From positions 9,309,879 through 9,373,878 of the forward strand of contig JADCRB010000016.1 in assembly GCA_021464245.1 (NCBI GenBank): a DNA stretch of 64,000 nucleotides. Direction: 5' to 3'. The DNA comes from Carallia brachiata. Lineage: Eukaryota; Streptophyta; Magnoliopsida; Malpighiales; Rhizophoraceae. The notes beneath the pieces are model-generated. The model searched no databases and was not told the DNA's origin. It saw nothing but the letters and a program-made list of their open reading frames with translations. Both the position numbers and the translations under genes were made by a program. The first letter of the stretch is position 1; every line of letters starts with the position of its first letter. Positions 1 through 11,353 of the stretch are shown one piece after another.

Positions 1-96
1 TAGTTTTTTTAGTAATCAGTAACAGACAACAGTAATTAGTAATCAGCAATCAGCAGTAGCAACCAGCAACAACAATATTGAACAGGTAAACCAAAA

Positions 97-261
97 TGGC
101 TCAAGAAAAAAGGTAAAAATACAAAATTCTTTCATATATCTGTAATTCCCAAAGAAGGTAGAATTCCATCCATAAAATTATAGAAAATAGTGGGCTTGTG
201 CATCATAAAGATTTAGAGATTGCTTCAACTTTTACCAAATATTTTTAGCAACTTTTTTTTC

Positions 262-297
<36 letters not shown>

Positions 298-1097
298 TAT
301 ATATATATATTATATATATATATATATATATACAATTTGTTATTGGACTAAAAATCTAGTGGTGAAGAAGTTTATCGAACACTCCAACAAATGCATCCAA
401 CAAAGGCATTGAGACCTGATGGTATGCCTGCTCTTTTTTATCAAACTTATTGACATATTAGTGGTGAAGATGTAATCAAACTAGCACTAGACATACTTAA
501 TTATAAGGGCAATCCTACTTTGAACCATACATATATGTACTTAATTCTCAAAGTGTTTGTACCATCCACTTGTAAGGATTTGAGACCCATTTGTCATTGC
601 AATATTATTTTCATAATTGTTATGAAGACAATATTACTATAAATTATTTTTGATTTCCAAAGTCCTTTTGTGCCAAGACATCTAATCATAGATAATGTAT
701 TAACAAAATATAAATCCTTCCACCATATGAAGTTTAAGTATAAAGGAAAAAAGGTTTACATTGCTTTGAAGCTTGATATGAGCAAGCCTTTGAATAAAAT
801 TAATTGGGCATATCATGAAAATGTTATAATAAAAATAGATTTTTCTCTAGCTTGAGTGAACCTAATAAAAAGATATGTCAAAACAATATTATATTCTATC
901 TTGGTTAATTCTTTCCCAAGTGAGCAATTTAGACTAGTCAAAGGCTTGAGATAGGGTGATCCACTTTCCTCTGATCATTTTTCACTATATGCAGAAGGAT
1001 TTCCTCCTTGATCACAAAGCAGCCAGGGAGCGAACTAATATGGACATTTGGGTTGGTAGAAGAGCACTAGTGTATTTCTCACATATTTTTTGTGGAT
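97..1097 (+). mobile_element. LINE (plant L1 type) fragment, reverse-transcriptase half
   Basis: Degenerate plus-strand coding remnant of a plant non-LTR retrotransposon. Pieces typical of the endonuclease-RT linker and RT domain read in order despite stops and frameshifts: WLKKKGKNTKFFH near 97, the MHPTKALRPDGMPALFYQ block near 390-440, KDLRPICHCN near 575, and SHIFFVD near 1078-1097. The last block is the start of the RT catalytic FADD/FVDD motif, and the sequence breaks off there at the LTR of a copia element. The matching downstream half resumes near 6527. Stops throughout show it is dead. Confidence 0.8.
265..332. repeat. (GA)n-(TA)n microsatellite
   Basis: A run of GA dinucleotides passes directly into TA dinucleotides. 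It lies within the LINE linker region and adds non-coding sequence to it. Confidence 0.95.
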
Positions 1098-1353
1098 TGA
1101 ACTGAGCAGAGTCATTGGAAAATCTTAGCACATAACTATATTGACTAATATAAGAAATATATACATGAGCTGATTCCTAAATTACACCCTAATTATTAAG
1201 ACTAAATGAATGATACAATCAAGTTACTATTAAATCAGGGATGTAATTAAGCTGGATGCAATCCAGCTGCCACAAATTAGGGAACAAATAATATCATAAT
1301 TAAGGCAAGAATAGTAATCTCAATGATTTAGGAATCTTCCTAATTCTCCGACA
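1098..1353 (-). repeat. Copia 3' LTR (left copy)
   Basis: Begins TGAACTGAGCAGAGTCATTG on the plus strand and ends near ...CTCCGACA. It aligns end to end with 5823-6079. Its right edge is followed by the pyrimidine run CTCCCCCTCAA, which is the polypurine tract on the minus strand. Confidence 0.88.
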
Positions 1354-1364
1354 CTCCCCCTCAA
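1354..1364 (-). other. Copia polypurine tract
   Basis: CTCCCCCTCAA on the plus strand reads TTGAGGGGGAG on the minus strand. This is the usual copia PPT sequence and lies directly before the 3' LTR. Confidence 0.8.
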
Positions 1365-1379
1365 GTTGGTGAATAGATG

Positions 1380-2900
1380 TCTCATGTATTCCCAACTTGC
1401 TGATGATTAACTCAAATTATAGTCCTGAAACAACTTTTGTAAGAATATCTGCCAATTGGTTCTTTATAGGAACATAGGATAGATTGATTCCTCATTCTTT
1501 GATTCCCCTCTTTATAAAACTTCAATCAATTCCTCACATGCTTCATTCGATCATGTTGCACTAGATTGTTAACAATACTAATTGCTGGTTGCTATCGCTG
1601 TACAACCTTATTTGATGGGACAAGGGCATTTGTATATCTTTTATTTGTCTCTCTAACCAAATTAATTCACAAATCCCTTGGGCTATGGCCAGAAATTCTG
1701 CTTCAACACTATTGTGAGCAACAATAGATTGCTTCTTACTTTTTTATGTAACTAACTTTCCCTATAACTTGGTGCAATTACCTAAAGTTAACTGACTATC
1801 TTTGACATCCAACTCAATCTACATTAGCAAACCCTTCAATTCCCCTTTCCTTATTTTTATGAAATATAAGGCCATTTCCAGGTATCCTTTTTAGAGATCT
1901 GAGAACATAACAATGTCCCAATGTCTTTGAGTAAGTGAATGCATAAATTGACTCACCACACATACATCATAAGCAATATCAAGCCGTGTAAGCAACAAAT
2001 AAATTAGTTTTCCCACCAAATGCTGATATCTCCCTTTTTTAATAGGAGAGTCATCTTTTGTTTCTCCAAGTTTCCAATTCTTCTCTTGTGGGATTCTCGT
2101 TGGTCTACACCCTAACATTCTAGTTTTTTTTGCTTTTTACAGATCCAATGTATATTTTCTTTAAGGGATAAAAATACCTTATTTACTTTAAGCAACCTCT
2201 ATTTTTAAGAAATATCTCATGATTCCTAGATCATGGACTTCAAATTCAACTCTCAATTGTTTTTTCAGCATTTCTATTTCCTGTACATCATCACCTATTA
2301 TTATGATATAATCCACATACACAATCAAGATTACCCTTTTTCCACTTCCAGTATATTTTGTGAATAATGTCTGATTAACCTACCCTTGTTGATATCCTAA
2401 CCGAACAAGAGTAGTACTGAATCTCGTGAACCACGCCTTTAGTGATTAATTTAAGCCATAAAGAGACTTCTTCAATTTGCATACTTTTCCGACCTCCACT
2501 TGTTCTTAAAACCCAAAAAGAACCTTCATATAGATTTTTTCATCTAATTTTCCATTTAGGAAGGCATTTTTTTTATGTCTAGTTGATGTAGATTCTAATC
2601 CAAATTAATAGCAATAAAGATCAAAACCCTAATAGAATTTAACTTAGCCAGAGGAGCGAATGTCTCTTCATAGTCAATCCCATAAGTTTGAGTAAAACCT
2701 TGGGCAACTAATCTAGCCTTATACCTATCAACACTCTTATCTAAATGGCACTTTACTATGAACACACACTTGCATCAAACCACCTTTTTATCTTAGATAA
2801 CTACACCATATCCCAAGTATTATTTCCAACTAATGCTTTTATTTCCTCCAAAACTGCATCTTTCCATTTTGGGTCCTTCAAGGCACTCTGAATGTCTTTC
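1380..2900 (-). pseudogene. Copia reverse transcriptase-RNase H remnant
   Basis: On the minus strand the RT block YKARLVAQGFTQTYGIDYEE lies near 2640-2710. The catalytic box near 2300-2340 reads YVDY instead of YVDD. Downstream (about 1690-2118) is the RNase H part, with the block GCRPTRIPQEKN..KGRYQHLVGKLIYL, then VEAEFLAIAQGI. Near 1370-1480 the terminal SYVPIKNQLADILTK block appears. Stops and shifts break every part. The catalytic Asp-to-Tyr change alone would be expected to inactivate polymerisation. Confidence 0.8.
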
Positions 2901-3319
2901 AATACTTCAATACTATCCACACGTGTTGTAAAAGCCCTGAATTGTGGAGACAATTTCAAGGATGTCCAATAATTGGAAATAGGGTGCTAGCACATGACCT
3001 TACCCACTTTCAAAGTGCTATTGGAACATCCAAATCACCAACCATTGTAGTGTTTTCCTTTAGTGGACTTAGCTTCGGATCCAATGCTTGGCATTGCTTT
3101 GAGATGGTAGGTCTCCTGGAATAGACCATAATTGGCTTTTTAGTCTCTGGTGCTCCCACTTGATTAGTCACAAGAGAAGGTAGTTCAAGCACCAAAGAAG
3201 AAAGTAGTTCAGACACTAGTTTTTCTTACCGCAATGGTTGGGAAGAATGAGTAAGATTAATTGAAGAAGAGTGTGGAAAAGAAATTAGACAAGATATGGT
3301 TGGCTCCCAATGACACTCT

Positions 3320-4620
3320 TCACTTAAATTCTCCCCCTAAAGAGAGGTAGTGGGGTAAAAAGTTTATCTTCAAAGAAGGTAATGTAATATGAGACAAAAA
3401 AATTTTGGGATGAAGCACAATAGCACTTATATCCTTTTTGTGTTGGGGAATACTCAACAAATATGCACTTAAGTGCTTTGGGTGCAAGTTTGCGCAAGGA
3501 CAGATTATGGTTGTGAACATACACTATGCAACTAAAAATCTTAGGTTGAAAAGAATTAAGAATTCGAACATGAGGAAAGAAACTAATGAGTATGCTCAAG
3601 AGAATTTAGAACTGAAGAACTTTGGATGGGAGACGATTTATTACGTAAGAAGCTATGAGGATGGCATTTCCCCAATAGAAATTTGGAACAAAATTTGTAA
3701 ACATCATGGCTTGGGCAACCTTTAGTAAGTGTCTATTTTTTCTTTCAGCTACCCCATTTTGTTAACGTGTATAAGAACAAGAGCTTTGATGAAATATGTC
3801 ATTCTCAATGAGATATTGGGTTAAGTCATTGGAAAAAATTCACGCCTGTTATCTATTCAAAGGACATGAATGGAGGATTGAAAAGCCTTCAAAATAAGTT
3901 TATGGAACTATTTGAAAATGGTGCTATCTTCTAATTTTTCTCTCATAAGGTAAACCCAACATACCCTAATATGGTTATCAATAAAGTTTATAAACCACTG
4001 GGTACCTGATAAGGTTGATTGTCTTGCAGGACCCCAAATATCACTATAAATTAAATGAAAAGGTTTGGATGCTTCATAGGTCTGCATAAGATAAGGAGTT
4101 CGAGGTTGTTTGGCAAGAATACAATGCTCACACCAGAAAAGATTTTCTTTATTAACGAAAAGATGAGCATACAAAGACTTTATATAATAAAAGCTAGGAT
4201 GTCCTAAGTGTTTATGCCCTAACAGCACATCAAAATTAGAACTAATAAAAATAGATGTTTTATTCCATGACTTATTTTACAGTGGAACACCATATTCTAA
4301 AATGTAATAAGACAATCTTTTCTGCCAACACTGCCAATCATCTTCCCCAAAGTCAAGTCCTGAAAGATACAAAAAAAAGGAAAAAAAAGTTACAATACAA
4401 TTCATATTCCTTGTCAATTCGATAACTAATATTAAATTGTAATTTAGTCTAGGTACATAGAGAACATATTTTAACTTCAGATTCAACCAGGTAACTATTC
4501 CAAAACTCAAGGCTAACATAATAAACCATCATCTGTAGAGAGATTTATATTAGTACTAAGGTTCTTCTAATCTAATATGGCACTCATAGAACTCGTCATA
4601 TGATCAGATGTGCTTGTATC
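3320..4620 (-). pseudogene. Copia protease and integrase remnant
   Basis: Minus strand. Near 4590-4620 the protease active-site region reads VDTSTSDHMTS, where copia proteases usually have DSGASxHMT, so the catalytic motif is altered. At 3908-4228 a readable stretch carries the GAG-pre-integrase motif HLGHPSFYY, the Zn-binding CEHC, and the integrase start YSDIWGPA. The weak continuation at 3320-3600 has the ALKCIFVEYSPTQKGYKCY block seen at the integrase C-terminal end. Frame is broken between these blocks. Confidence 0.8.
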
Positions 4621-4879
4621 CACTATCCAAACATTTTCAGGGAGCTTTGAGTTATCAAAGAGTACTGAAGATTACCTATTTGTGCAACTGAGGCTATTGG
4701 ATTTGAAGGGGTAGGATTTGAGCCCTTTTTACCTTTGGTTTGATTTAGTAATTGGTAAGGAACCTCAATTTATTTTGTGGATAGATTCAAATTTGTGCAT
4801 TTTTTTATTTTAGGAACAACTTTTGTGTCATAGGATGAATGAGTTATATCCTGTTTATTCCTTGCTTTACAATTTGTTG

Positions 4880-5540
4880 GCTTGCCATGAATTTTTTGGC
4901 ATGTCTCCTTCATGGGATAGGGCTTGTTACAATGATCACACCATTGTTTATCTTTGGTATTTGGTCTTTAGATGATGTACTTTCTCTTTTGGTGGCAGCA
5001 AGAGTAGAATTTTGAGATATTAAGTTTGTGTTTAACGAATAATTTAACATCACTTTCCTTCTTTTTTCCTCTATTTTGACTTCAGCAAAGGCTTTTTGGA
5101 CTGTTGGGAGTGACTTGGCACCTAGCAACCTTCCTCTGATCTCATCCAACTTAGAGTAGAGTTCTTGGAAAAAAAAAATCAAAGACACGGTCTATCTCTA
5201 CCATTTCAGCACATTTTATACCATCAGTTGGACAATCTGAACTAATGTTGTAAAATAGATCCATTCCATTCTATAGATATGTCAAGATATTATAGCACTC
5301 CGTAACACTAATGCTCCCTTGTTGAGTTGTACAAATTGCTGACCATATTTCAAATCATTGAGACATATTCTCCAAGTTAGAATACATCTCTTGAATTGTA
5401 TCCAAAATTTCTTTGGCTGTTTTGTAGAACAAATACATTTTACCAATCCTTGGCTCCATTAAATTGATGAGCCGTGCCATAACGACAATTCCCTGCTTCC
5501 CAGGTGCTATAGTTTGCTGCTGTGTCTGGTGGAGCAAGAA
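4880..5540 (-). pseudogene. Copia gag remnant with zinc knuckle
   Basis: Minus-strand segments contain the UBN2-type gag block LINLMEPRIGKMYLFYKTAK (5355-5537) and the block SKLDEIRGRLLGAKSLPTVQ (4910-5188). Near 4880-4960 a CDHC..H..C zinc-knuckle sequence follows, shifted in frame relative to the preceding block. Confidence 0.78.
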
Positions 5541-5810
5541 TCAGACCTGTCAAGTATCCACTTGACCCTTTTCCTTTTATTACCAACAATACTGATTAAG
5601 ACCACTCTCTAAAATTACTCCCATTCAGCTTTGTTGGGTAATTTGCAAAGAATGGTCGTTAATAGAGGTAGTAGAAGGAGTTGGCAGTATTTTAGGGATA
5701 GAATTGCTAGTGATTGAAGAGTCAGTCATGGTTGGGGCTAGTTGATTCTCAACCATTTCTCAGGGAATGAGGTTTTTAGCACTCAAAGTTTAGGTTACTA
5801 GGTAACCTAA

Positions 5811-5822
5811 GCTCTAATACCA
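5811..5822 (-). other. Copia primer-binding site (initiator tRNA-Met)
   Basis: GCTCTAATACCA on the plus strand reads TGGTATTAGAGC on the minus strand. This is one base off the plant initiator-tRNA-Met PBS TGGTATCAGAGC. It lies immediately inside the right LTR. Confidence 0.85.
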
Positions 5823-6079
5823 TGAAATGAGTAGAATCATTGGAAAATCTTAACACGCAACTGTATTGACTGGTGTAGGAAATATATACACGAGCTGATT
5901 CCTAAATTACACCTTAATTATTAAAACTAAATCAAGGATACAATCAATCTACCACTAAGGCAGGGGGTACAATCAAGCTAGATACAATCTAGCTGCCACA
6001 AATTAGGGAACAAAACAAGTCATGGTTAAAGCATGAATAATAATCCCAATGATTTGGGAACCTTCCTAATTCTCCAATA
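5823..6079 (-). repeat. Copia 5' LTR (right copy)
   Basis: Begins TGAAATGAGTAGAATCATTG on the plus strand and ends near ...CTCCAATA. It aligns along its length with 1098-1353, with scattered substitutions that are mostly transitions. Confidence 0.88.
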
Positions 6080-6509
6080 TGTCAAATAATGACTATGTGC
6101 TTCAAAGCCTAGCAAAAGCTTAAGCTTAAAGTAGGGGAAGTTTAAAGTCATTATAAGTCATATTATAGACTTATTTATTATCAATATGAGACAAAATATA
6201 CTTTAACATACCTTCTTAATACGTGTTAAGCCCGATTAGCACGTAGCACAACAAAATTAGACTGAAACGGGCCAAACTCATGAAAATAGGCCAAATTAAC
6301 AAGAACAGACAAGAGGAGTAAACTAAGTTCTGATACTATGTCAAATAATGATTATAGTTCTTAAAGTACATTATGTCCCATAATGATAATAAACAATTCT
6401 ATAACATAACTTATAATGACTTTGACCATACTATAATTTAAGCTTAAGCTTTTGGTAGGTTTGAAGGCTCATAAGTCATTATTTAACACTTATTTGAGGC
6501 CGTAGGTCC
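6080..6509. mobile_element. TRIM-like or MITE-like small element
   Basis: The sequence starts TGTCAAATAATGACTATGTG at 6080, and almost the same start recurs at about 6340. The recurrence is preceded by GTTCTGATACTA, which resembles a minus-strand initiator-tRNA-Met PBS beside an LTR start. It ends ...AGTCATTATTTAACA at 6509. The outer ends are also inverted repeats of each other over about 55 bases, including AAAAGCTTAAGCTTAA. No coding capacity. A miniature LTR element (TRIM) or a MITE both fit. It abuts the copia LTR. Confidence 0.55.
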
Positions 6510-6526
6510 ATATGCATTATTGATAA

Positions 6527-8105
6527 TATCTCACTTATTCTTTGTGGATGATAGCCTGTTATTTGCAAGTGCATCTATAAAATCATCTCAAATCATCAAA
6601 CAACTTATCTGTCGATATGAGCAAGCCTCCTGTCGAAGAATTAATATGGACAAAACTAATTTATCATTTAGCTGAGAGTGAGTTAATCAGACATGAGAGC
6701 CATACAAAGTCATTTTGGTGTTTCGGCTATTAATAAAAATAACAAATATGTTGTGTTGCCCATGGTTATTAGTCCTTCCAATAAGCAAGTGTTTGGTATG
6801 ACTCTAGATAGAGTTATGCAACTATTGGAGGGATAGAATGAGAAGACACTATCATGTGCTAGTCAATAAGTACTTATAAAAGCTGTACTACAAGCCATTT
6901 CCACACATGCAATGAGTTGTTTCCTCTTTCCTCAATCTCTTTGCCAGGAGCTGGCTCTCATTGTTAACCGTTTCTCATGGGAAAGTAAAGAAAATGCCAA
7001 AAAAAAATTCATTGGGCTTGTCGTTAGAAAATGACTATCTCTAATTTGGAATTCAAAGACTTTTTAAATTTTAACAAAACAATGTTGGGTAAACATGTAT
7101 GGTGTCTTACTACTCATGGTAATTCTTGGCTCACTAATGTAATTAAAGCCTATAACTATCATGATGGTAATTTTTTAGAGGCGAGATTAGGGTACAATCC
7201 TAACTATGCATGGAGGAGCATCTTGGTATTACGACCACATATCATTAAGGGCAAGTGGTAGCTTATTACTGATGGCAAGTCAGTAAATATATGGAAAGAT
7301 CCATGGCTTCCAGAGCAAAATGGTTTTAAAGTCCTTTAAAAACATCTCTAGACTCTAAAATGGTGGCTTATTTAATTGATGAGGATAGTAAATTGTGGAG
7401 AGAGGACTTGATCAAGAGTCCTTTCATGCCTTAAAGAGTGTTCAATTATATCCATTCCACTTAGCTTCTGTTGTCCCTTATATGGCATTATCATTACCAT
7501 GGGCATTCTACTATCAAGAGTGCATACTATTTATCTCAATCTTTAAATGGGAATGCATCAGATTCGGAGACAAGCTCCTCAAGTGACATTGCATAATTGG
7601 GATGGTGGAAATCCATTTGGCACCTAAATGTTCTGAGAAAAGTTTGTTGCTTTATCTAGCCGGTTTGCAAGGATTATTTGCCTATGAATAGTAATCTCAC
7701 AAAAAGAGGAGTACCACTTTATACTTATTGTGAAAGATGTGGTTATGAAGCTGAAACAAGCTGTCATGCTATTTTATCTTGCCCATTTATGGTGGGGTTT
7801 GGTTAATAAGCCCACTTGGTCAAAGATGTCAAGATCTTCTTCATTCATCCTTCAAAAAATGGTTTAAAACATTGTTGTCCACAACTCCCAAATCAGTATC
7901 TGAACGAGCAGAAATAATGGATTGAGGGATATGCAAAGTAAGAAACATGGCGGTCTAGGAGAGAAAACCTTTGAAGCCATCTTCAATAATCAGTATAGTT
8001 GTGAACTTGTTTTCTGATTATTTGAGGACAAAAAAACCAAAGATAACCAATTGTAGAAGTGTCAACTCCACGTTGGCAAGGCCCAGATGGTGAAACTATA
8101 AAATT
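6527..8105 (+). mobile_element. LINE fragment, RT C-terminal half and zinc-binding region
   Basis: Plus-strand continuation of the LINE. It restarts with SHLFFVDDSLLFASAS at about 6527, overlapping the motif at the end of the first fragment, then gives YEQASCRRINMDKTN. At 7031-7260 is the block FLNFNKTMLGKHVWCLTTHG..WRSI. Near 7280-7310 SVNIWKDPWLP appears, and at about 7590-7800 comes the zf-RVT region with CERCGYEAETSCHAILSCPF. Near 8065 the RNase H domain begins (RWQGPDGETIKL) and is cut by a MITE. Multiple stops make it non-functional. Confidence 0.82.
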
Positions 8106-8658
8106 GAGGGTTAAATGTATTTATTGCCCTTGTGGTTTAGTTGTTTTGTATTTTTACCTCCTTGTGATTTCAATTTATGTATCAAACCCCCTTCTAGTTT
8201 TCAATTTTTTGCATTTTACCCCCTTAATCAAGATTTTGTTAAATCTATTAACAAAAATTGACTAAAATTATATCGTTTTGTGGTTGTTATTTTTTTTCTC
8301 TACCAAAATTATAAAAATATATCATATATCTCTCAAGTTGAATTTGGTGTATACCTGAGCTATCTTTCACATTATATCCTTAACAATTTTTATTATTTAC
8401 AGTGTATTGCGCATGTTGATATAGAGGTGTTTGAGACAGTATCGATGCTCAATTTCTATATAAAAATATAATAAAGTTCCTACGATCACAAAATAACATA
8501 GTTGTAGTTGATTTTTGTCAATAGATTTAACAAATTGTTGTTAGGGTATTAAGTGCCAAAATTGAAAATCACAAGGAGGTTTATTACTTAAAATGAAACA
8601 ACATAGAGGTGAAACGCAAAACAACTAAACCATGGAAGAGTTAAACGCATTTAACTCT
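8106..8658. mobile_element. MITE with ~200-bp terminal inverted repeats
   Basis: The left end GAGGGTTAAATG.. is the inverse of the right end ..CATTTAACTCT. The match continues imperfectly inward for roughly 200 bases per arm, for example TGGTTTAGTTGTTTTG and CCTCCTTGTGATTT. The element is about 553 bp with no coding potential. Flanks share AAAATT (left TAAAATT, right AAAAATT), a likely target duplication. It interrupts the LINE RNase H reading, which resumes right after it. The AT content and long arms resemble Mutator-like MITEs, but the superfamily is inferred. Confidence 0.75.
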
Positions 8659-9118
8659 AAAAATTAATATATATGAGGCTATTGGAAAATTTTTTTTTGG
8701 AGAAATCGGTGTAATTTTTCGAAACAAGTTGGGTATGCCTTCCTTACTTTTTACCAAAAGATTAGTTGGTTCTTTTGTTCTCACATTATTGGAGTAGTTG
8801 GCCATTAGGTGGGCTTCGGAGAAGGCCCTTGAAATGGGGCTAAAGCAGATCACCATAGAAAATGATTGTTTAATTTCGGTCTAGGCAATCCACTCTATTC
8901 TTATTCTGTATTCATCAATTGGCCATATTGTTGTAGATATCATATGCCTTTCTTCTATGTTCGTTGTTTTCTCTTGTACTCATGTTAAATGGCAAGCTAA
9001 AGTTATAGCCTAGGAGGCATGGACAATTCTAAAATGAAACAGACACTCTAAATCGTATCCAACTAAAAAATTAGACACACTTGTAAGATACTTCTAGTTT
9101 GTGTGTCAGATACTTTTA
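8659..9118 (+). pseudogene. LINE RNase H domain remnant, copy 1
   Basis: Plus-strand reading resumes with IGVIFRNKLGMPS near 8700, then KALEMGLKQITIENDCLISV near 8820-8880, which matches the conserved RNase H xIExDC region of plant LINEs. A stop (TAG) follows DCLISV. It ends in the LINE 3' region, followed by a TA repeat. Confidence 0.72.

Positions 9119-9120
<2 letters not shown>

Positions 9121-9150
<30 letters not shown>
9121..9150. repeat. (AT)15 microsatellite
   Basis: Perfect AT run between the two RNase H copies. Confidence 0.95.
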
Positions 9151-9151
<1 letters not shown>

Positions 9152-9154
<3 letters not shown>

Positions 9155-9542
9155 GCCTTATTTTTTACCAAAAGATTAGCCAGTTCATTTATTCTCAAAT
9201 TATTGGAGTGGTGGGTTATTATGTAGGCTTTTGGAGAAGGTCCTTGAAATGGAGCTAGAGCAGGTCACCATAGAAAACGATTGTTTAATTTCGGTCCAAG
9301 CAGTCCACTCCATTCTTACTTTGTATTCGTTAGTTGGCCATATTATTGTAGATATCAAATGCCTCTCTTCTATGCTCACTGCTTTCTCTTGTACTCGCGC
9401 TAAATGGCAAGCTAATGTTGTAGCCTAGGAGGCACAAACAATTCTAAAATGACACAAACATTCCCAAACGTATCCAATAAAAAAAATTAGATATACATGT
9501 CATACACTTCTAATTTGTATATCAGACACTTTTACTACATAT

Positions 9543-9543
<1 letters not shown>
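9152..9543 (+). pseudogene. LINE RNase H domain remnant, copy 2 (tandem duplicate)
   Basis: Repeats 8733-9118 at an offset of about 414-415 bases. It includes LEMELEQVTIENDCLISVQA, where the stop seen in copy 1 is absent. It is followed by the same terminal motif and a second TA microsatellite. The duplication may have arisen by unequal exchange between TA tracts. Confidence 0.72.

Positions 9544-9545
<2 letters not shown>

Positions 9546-9576
<31 letters not shown>
9546..9576. repeat. (TA)n microsatellite at viral junction
   Basis: TA repeat directly preceding the left end of the endogenous pararetrovirus block. Confidence 0.95.
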
Positions 9577-9578
<2 letters not shown>

Positions 9579-9582
9579 TAAA

Positions 9583-9995
9583 TCATAAATTTCTTGATTT
9601 GTTGATTAACTTATTACTAAGTAAATTACAAATTTCTTGTTTACAATACTGTTCTAGTTCAACATTCATTTGGATTTGCTTGGCCTTGGAAGGAATTTGA
9701 CGCTCATCAAAATCCTTTTCATATGGTAAATCTATCATATGTTGTTTACGTTCCCAAAAAGCATTTGGCAAATCAGCGCAAATTACCTTTTCAAAAATAT
9801 TTTGTAAATCAAAAATTTTTTTTTCAAAAAATCTATTGAAAGTTGTTTTTCAATCTGTTTTAAAGAAGCAATATGTTTTAAATCAGAAAGTTCTGTTTCT
9901 TTGGATTTAATCAAAAGATTAAATTCATTATTATAAACAGAATAAGCTTTATAATATTGAGATTTCTAGTTTTAGGTTTTTCATTAAAATTAAAA
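9583..9995 (-). pseudogene. Viral protease-RT linker fragment
   Basis: The minus-strand stretch 9583-9771 begins PNAFWERKQHMIDLPYEKDF, nearly identical to the plus-strand RT start at 15910. It ends at the TA repeat, so RT is cut off soon after its N-terminus. Upstream, at about 9998, sequence from the region after the movement domain joins directly to protease-RT linker. The coat protein and most of the protease are therefore deleted in this copy. Confidence 0.75.
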
Positions 9996-9999
9996 ACAT

Positions 10000-11353
10000 T
10001 TCAAACCAGTCAAAAAAAGGAATATGAACTTGATTAGCAAGCACAAAATCATAAAATTGTTTTTAAATCTCATGCCTGTCCTCAAGAAAATGAAAAAAAA
10101 AAAAACTAGGTTCTTTTGTCTTTGTTATGGTCTACATAAAAATCCTTTTGTAAAATAGTTTTATCAAGAACGAAGTCCTTTTCAAGGACATTTATAACAT
10201 TCTCAGTTATAGCTGAGTACGTTGGTGAGGTTGGTTGAGAGGGTGGACTCTCTAGTTTATTTGTGGGTTCTGTGGATTGGTATACTGGATGAAGTATAGG
10301 GTTTTTGTAGTTTACCTGTTGGAAAAAGGTACTAGGTATCTCTGATGTAGAGTGCCTAGGTTTTACGAATGGAAGTTTAGTGTCAGTTGGGATGTTTATG
10401 ACTAAAGGGATCTTAGAAATTCCTCCAAGATCAATGGTACTGGTTGATGCATCGTCAGAGAGCCTAGAGCTCATAGATCTATGAATTCTATCAAATTTTA
10501 ATATGACCTTACCATTACCATATGAGTGACTTGCATCAAATTAGGGTTTGGTTTGCGAGGTTGAGAACTTTTAGGTTCTACAGCATCCTGTAATGTCCAT
10601 TCTTTAGGAAGGGAAACATCCTTCCATTGGATGGTTTGAAAAACGAATATTGGATTTAGTGAGGTCTGTCTGTAGTAACAGTGTTTCACCCTTCTTTGAG
10701 TGATGCAAATGTTTAGTGATTGTGAATGCAAATGTTCAAAGTTTGTAACGAATTCAAAATATGAGTGCAATGGGTATGGATCCAGGCAGCAAGTTATAAT
10801 TATGCATTTTAATCTGTAAACTAACACTTTTTAAAATATGTTCATCACTTAGAGAAATGGTCAAGTTAGGTTAACAATCAAAAGAGATTGGTATTGAGTT
10901 TAAGGTGGATTCAACCGTTCCAAGAAGGGAATCATGAAAGTTTCAACGCCTAGCATCCCTAAAGACAGCAAGTATAGAGGTATCAAGACCTTCACGAGTC
11001 AAAGGTTTGAAGTCAACTTGGACAAGGCTCATGTGAATATATTTATAGCCCTCGGATTTATGTTGTTTTATGGATTTAAGAGTGAGAAGATGGATTTTCT
11101 CAAGAGATTTAGAGAGAGGAATATCTCTCTGTTCTATTTTAATATGAAGGTCAAATTTAAAAGGTAGTTTAAAAAGAATAGATATAGAAGACTGATATAT
11201 CTCACTTGGTTTTACATATGAAATTTCCCAATTATCTACGTTTTTAAAATCTTCAAAAGTTATTTCTTCTTTATTTACAACTTTACGGATTTCAAAAGAC
11301 TCTGAGGTAAAAGAGTTAGAGAGAAAAGTTGATCTACAGAAATTAAAATTCAT
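10000..11353 (-). pseudogene. Viral movement protein remnant, copy A
   Basis: Minus strand. It starts MNFNFCRSTFLSNS at 11353 and contains the 30K-superfamily block FKPLTREGLDTSILAVFRDA near 10945-10990. The conserved C-terminal part SSRLSDDASTSTIDL follows at 10106-10474, rich in Pro/Ser/Thr. The frame breaks several times between 10480 and 10940. In plant pararetroviruses this protein modifies plasmodesmata for cell-to-cell spread. This copy cannot be translated as one piece. Confidence 0.75.

Larger units (their letters stand above)
1098..6079 (-). mobile_element. Degenerate Ty1/copia LTR retrotransposon
   Basis: Complete in outline but dead element on the minus strand. Two LTRs of about 256 bp flank it. 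A primer-binding site complementary to initiator tRNA-Met lies inside the right LTR and a purine tract inside the left LTR, which fixes the orientation. Between them, in copia order on the minus strand, lie gag with zinc knuckle, protease, pre-integrase/integrase, RT and RNase H, all with stops and frameshifts. By eye the first ~110 bases of the two LTRs differ at roughly 14 positions, so the insertion is old. It sits in the LINE RT motif. A clean 5-bp target duplication is not visible because the right junction abuts another element at 6080. Confidence 0.88.
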
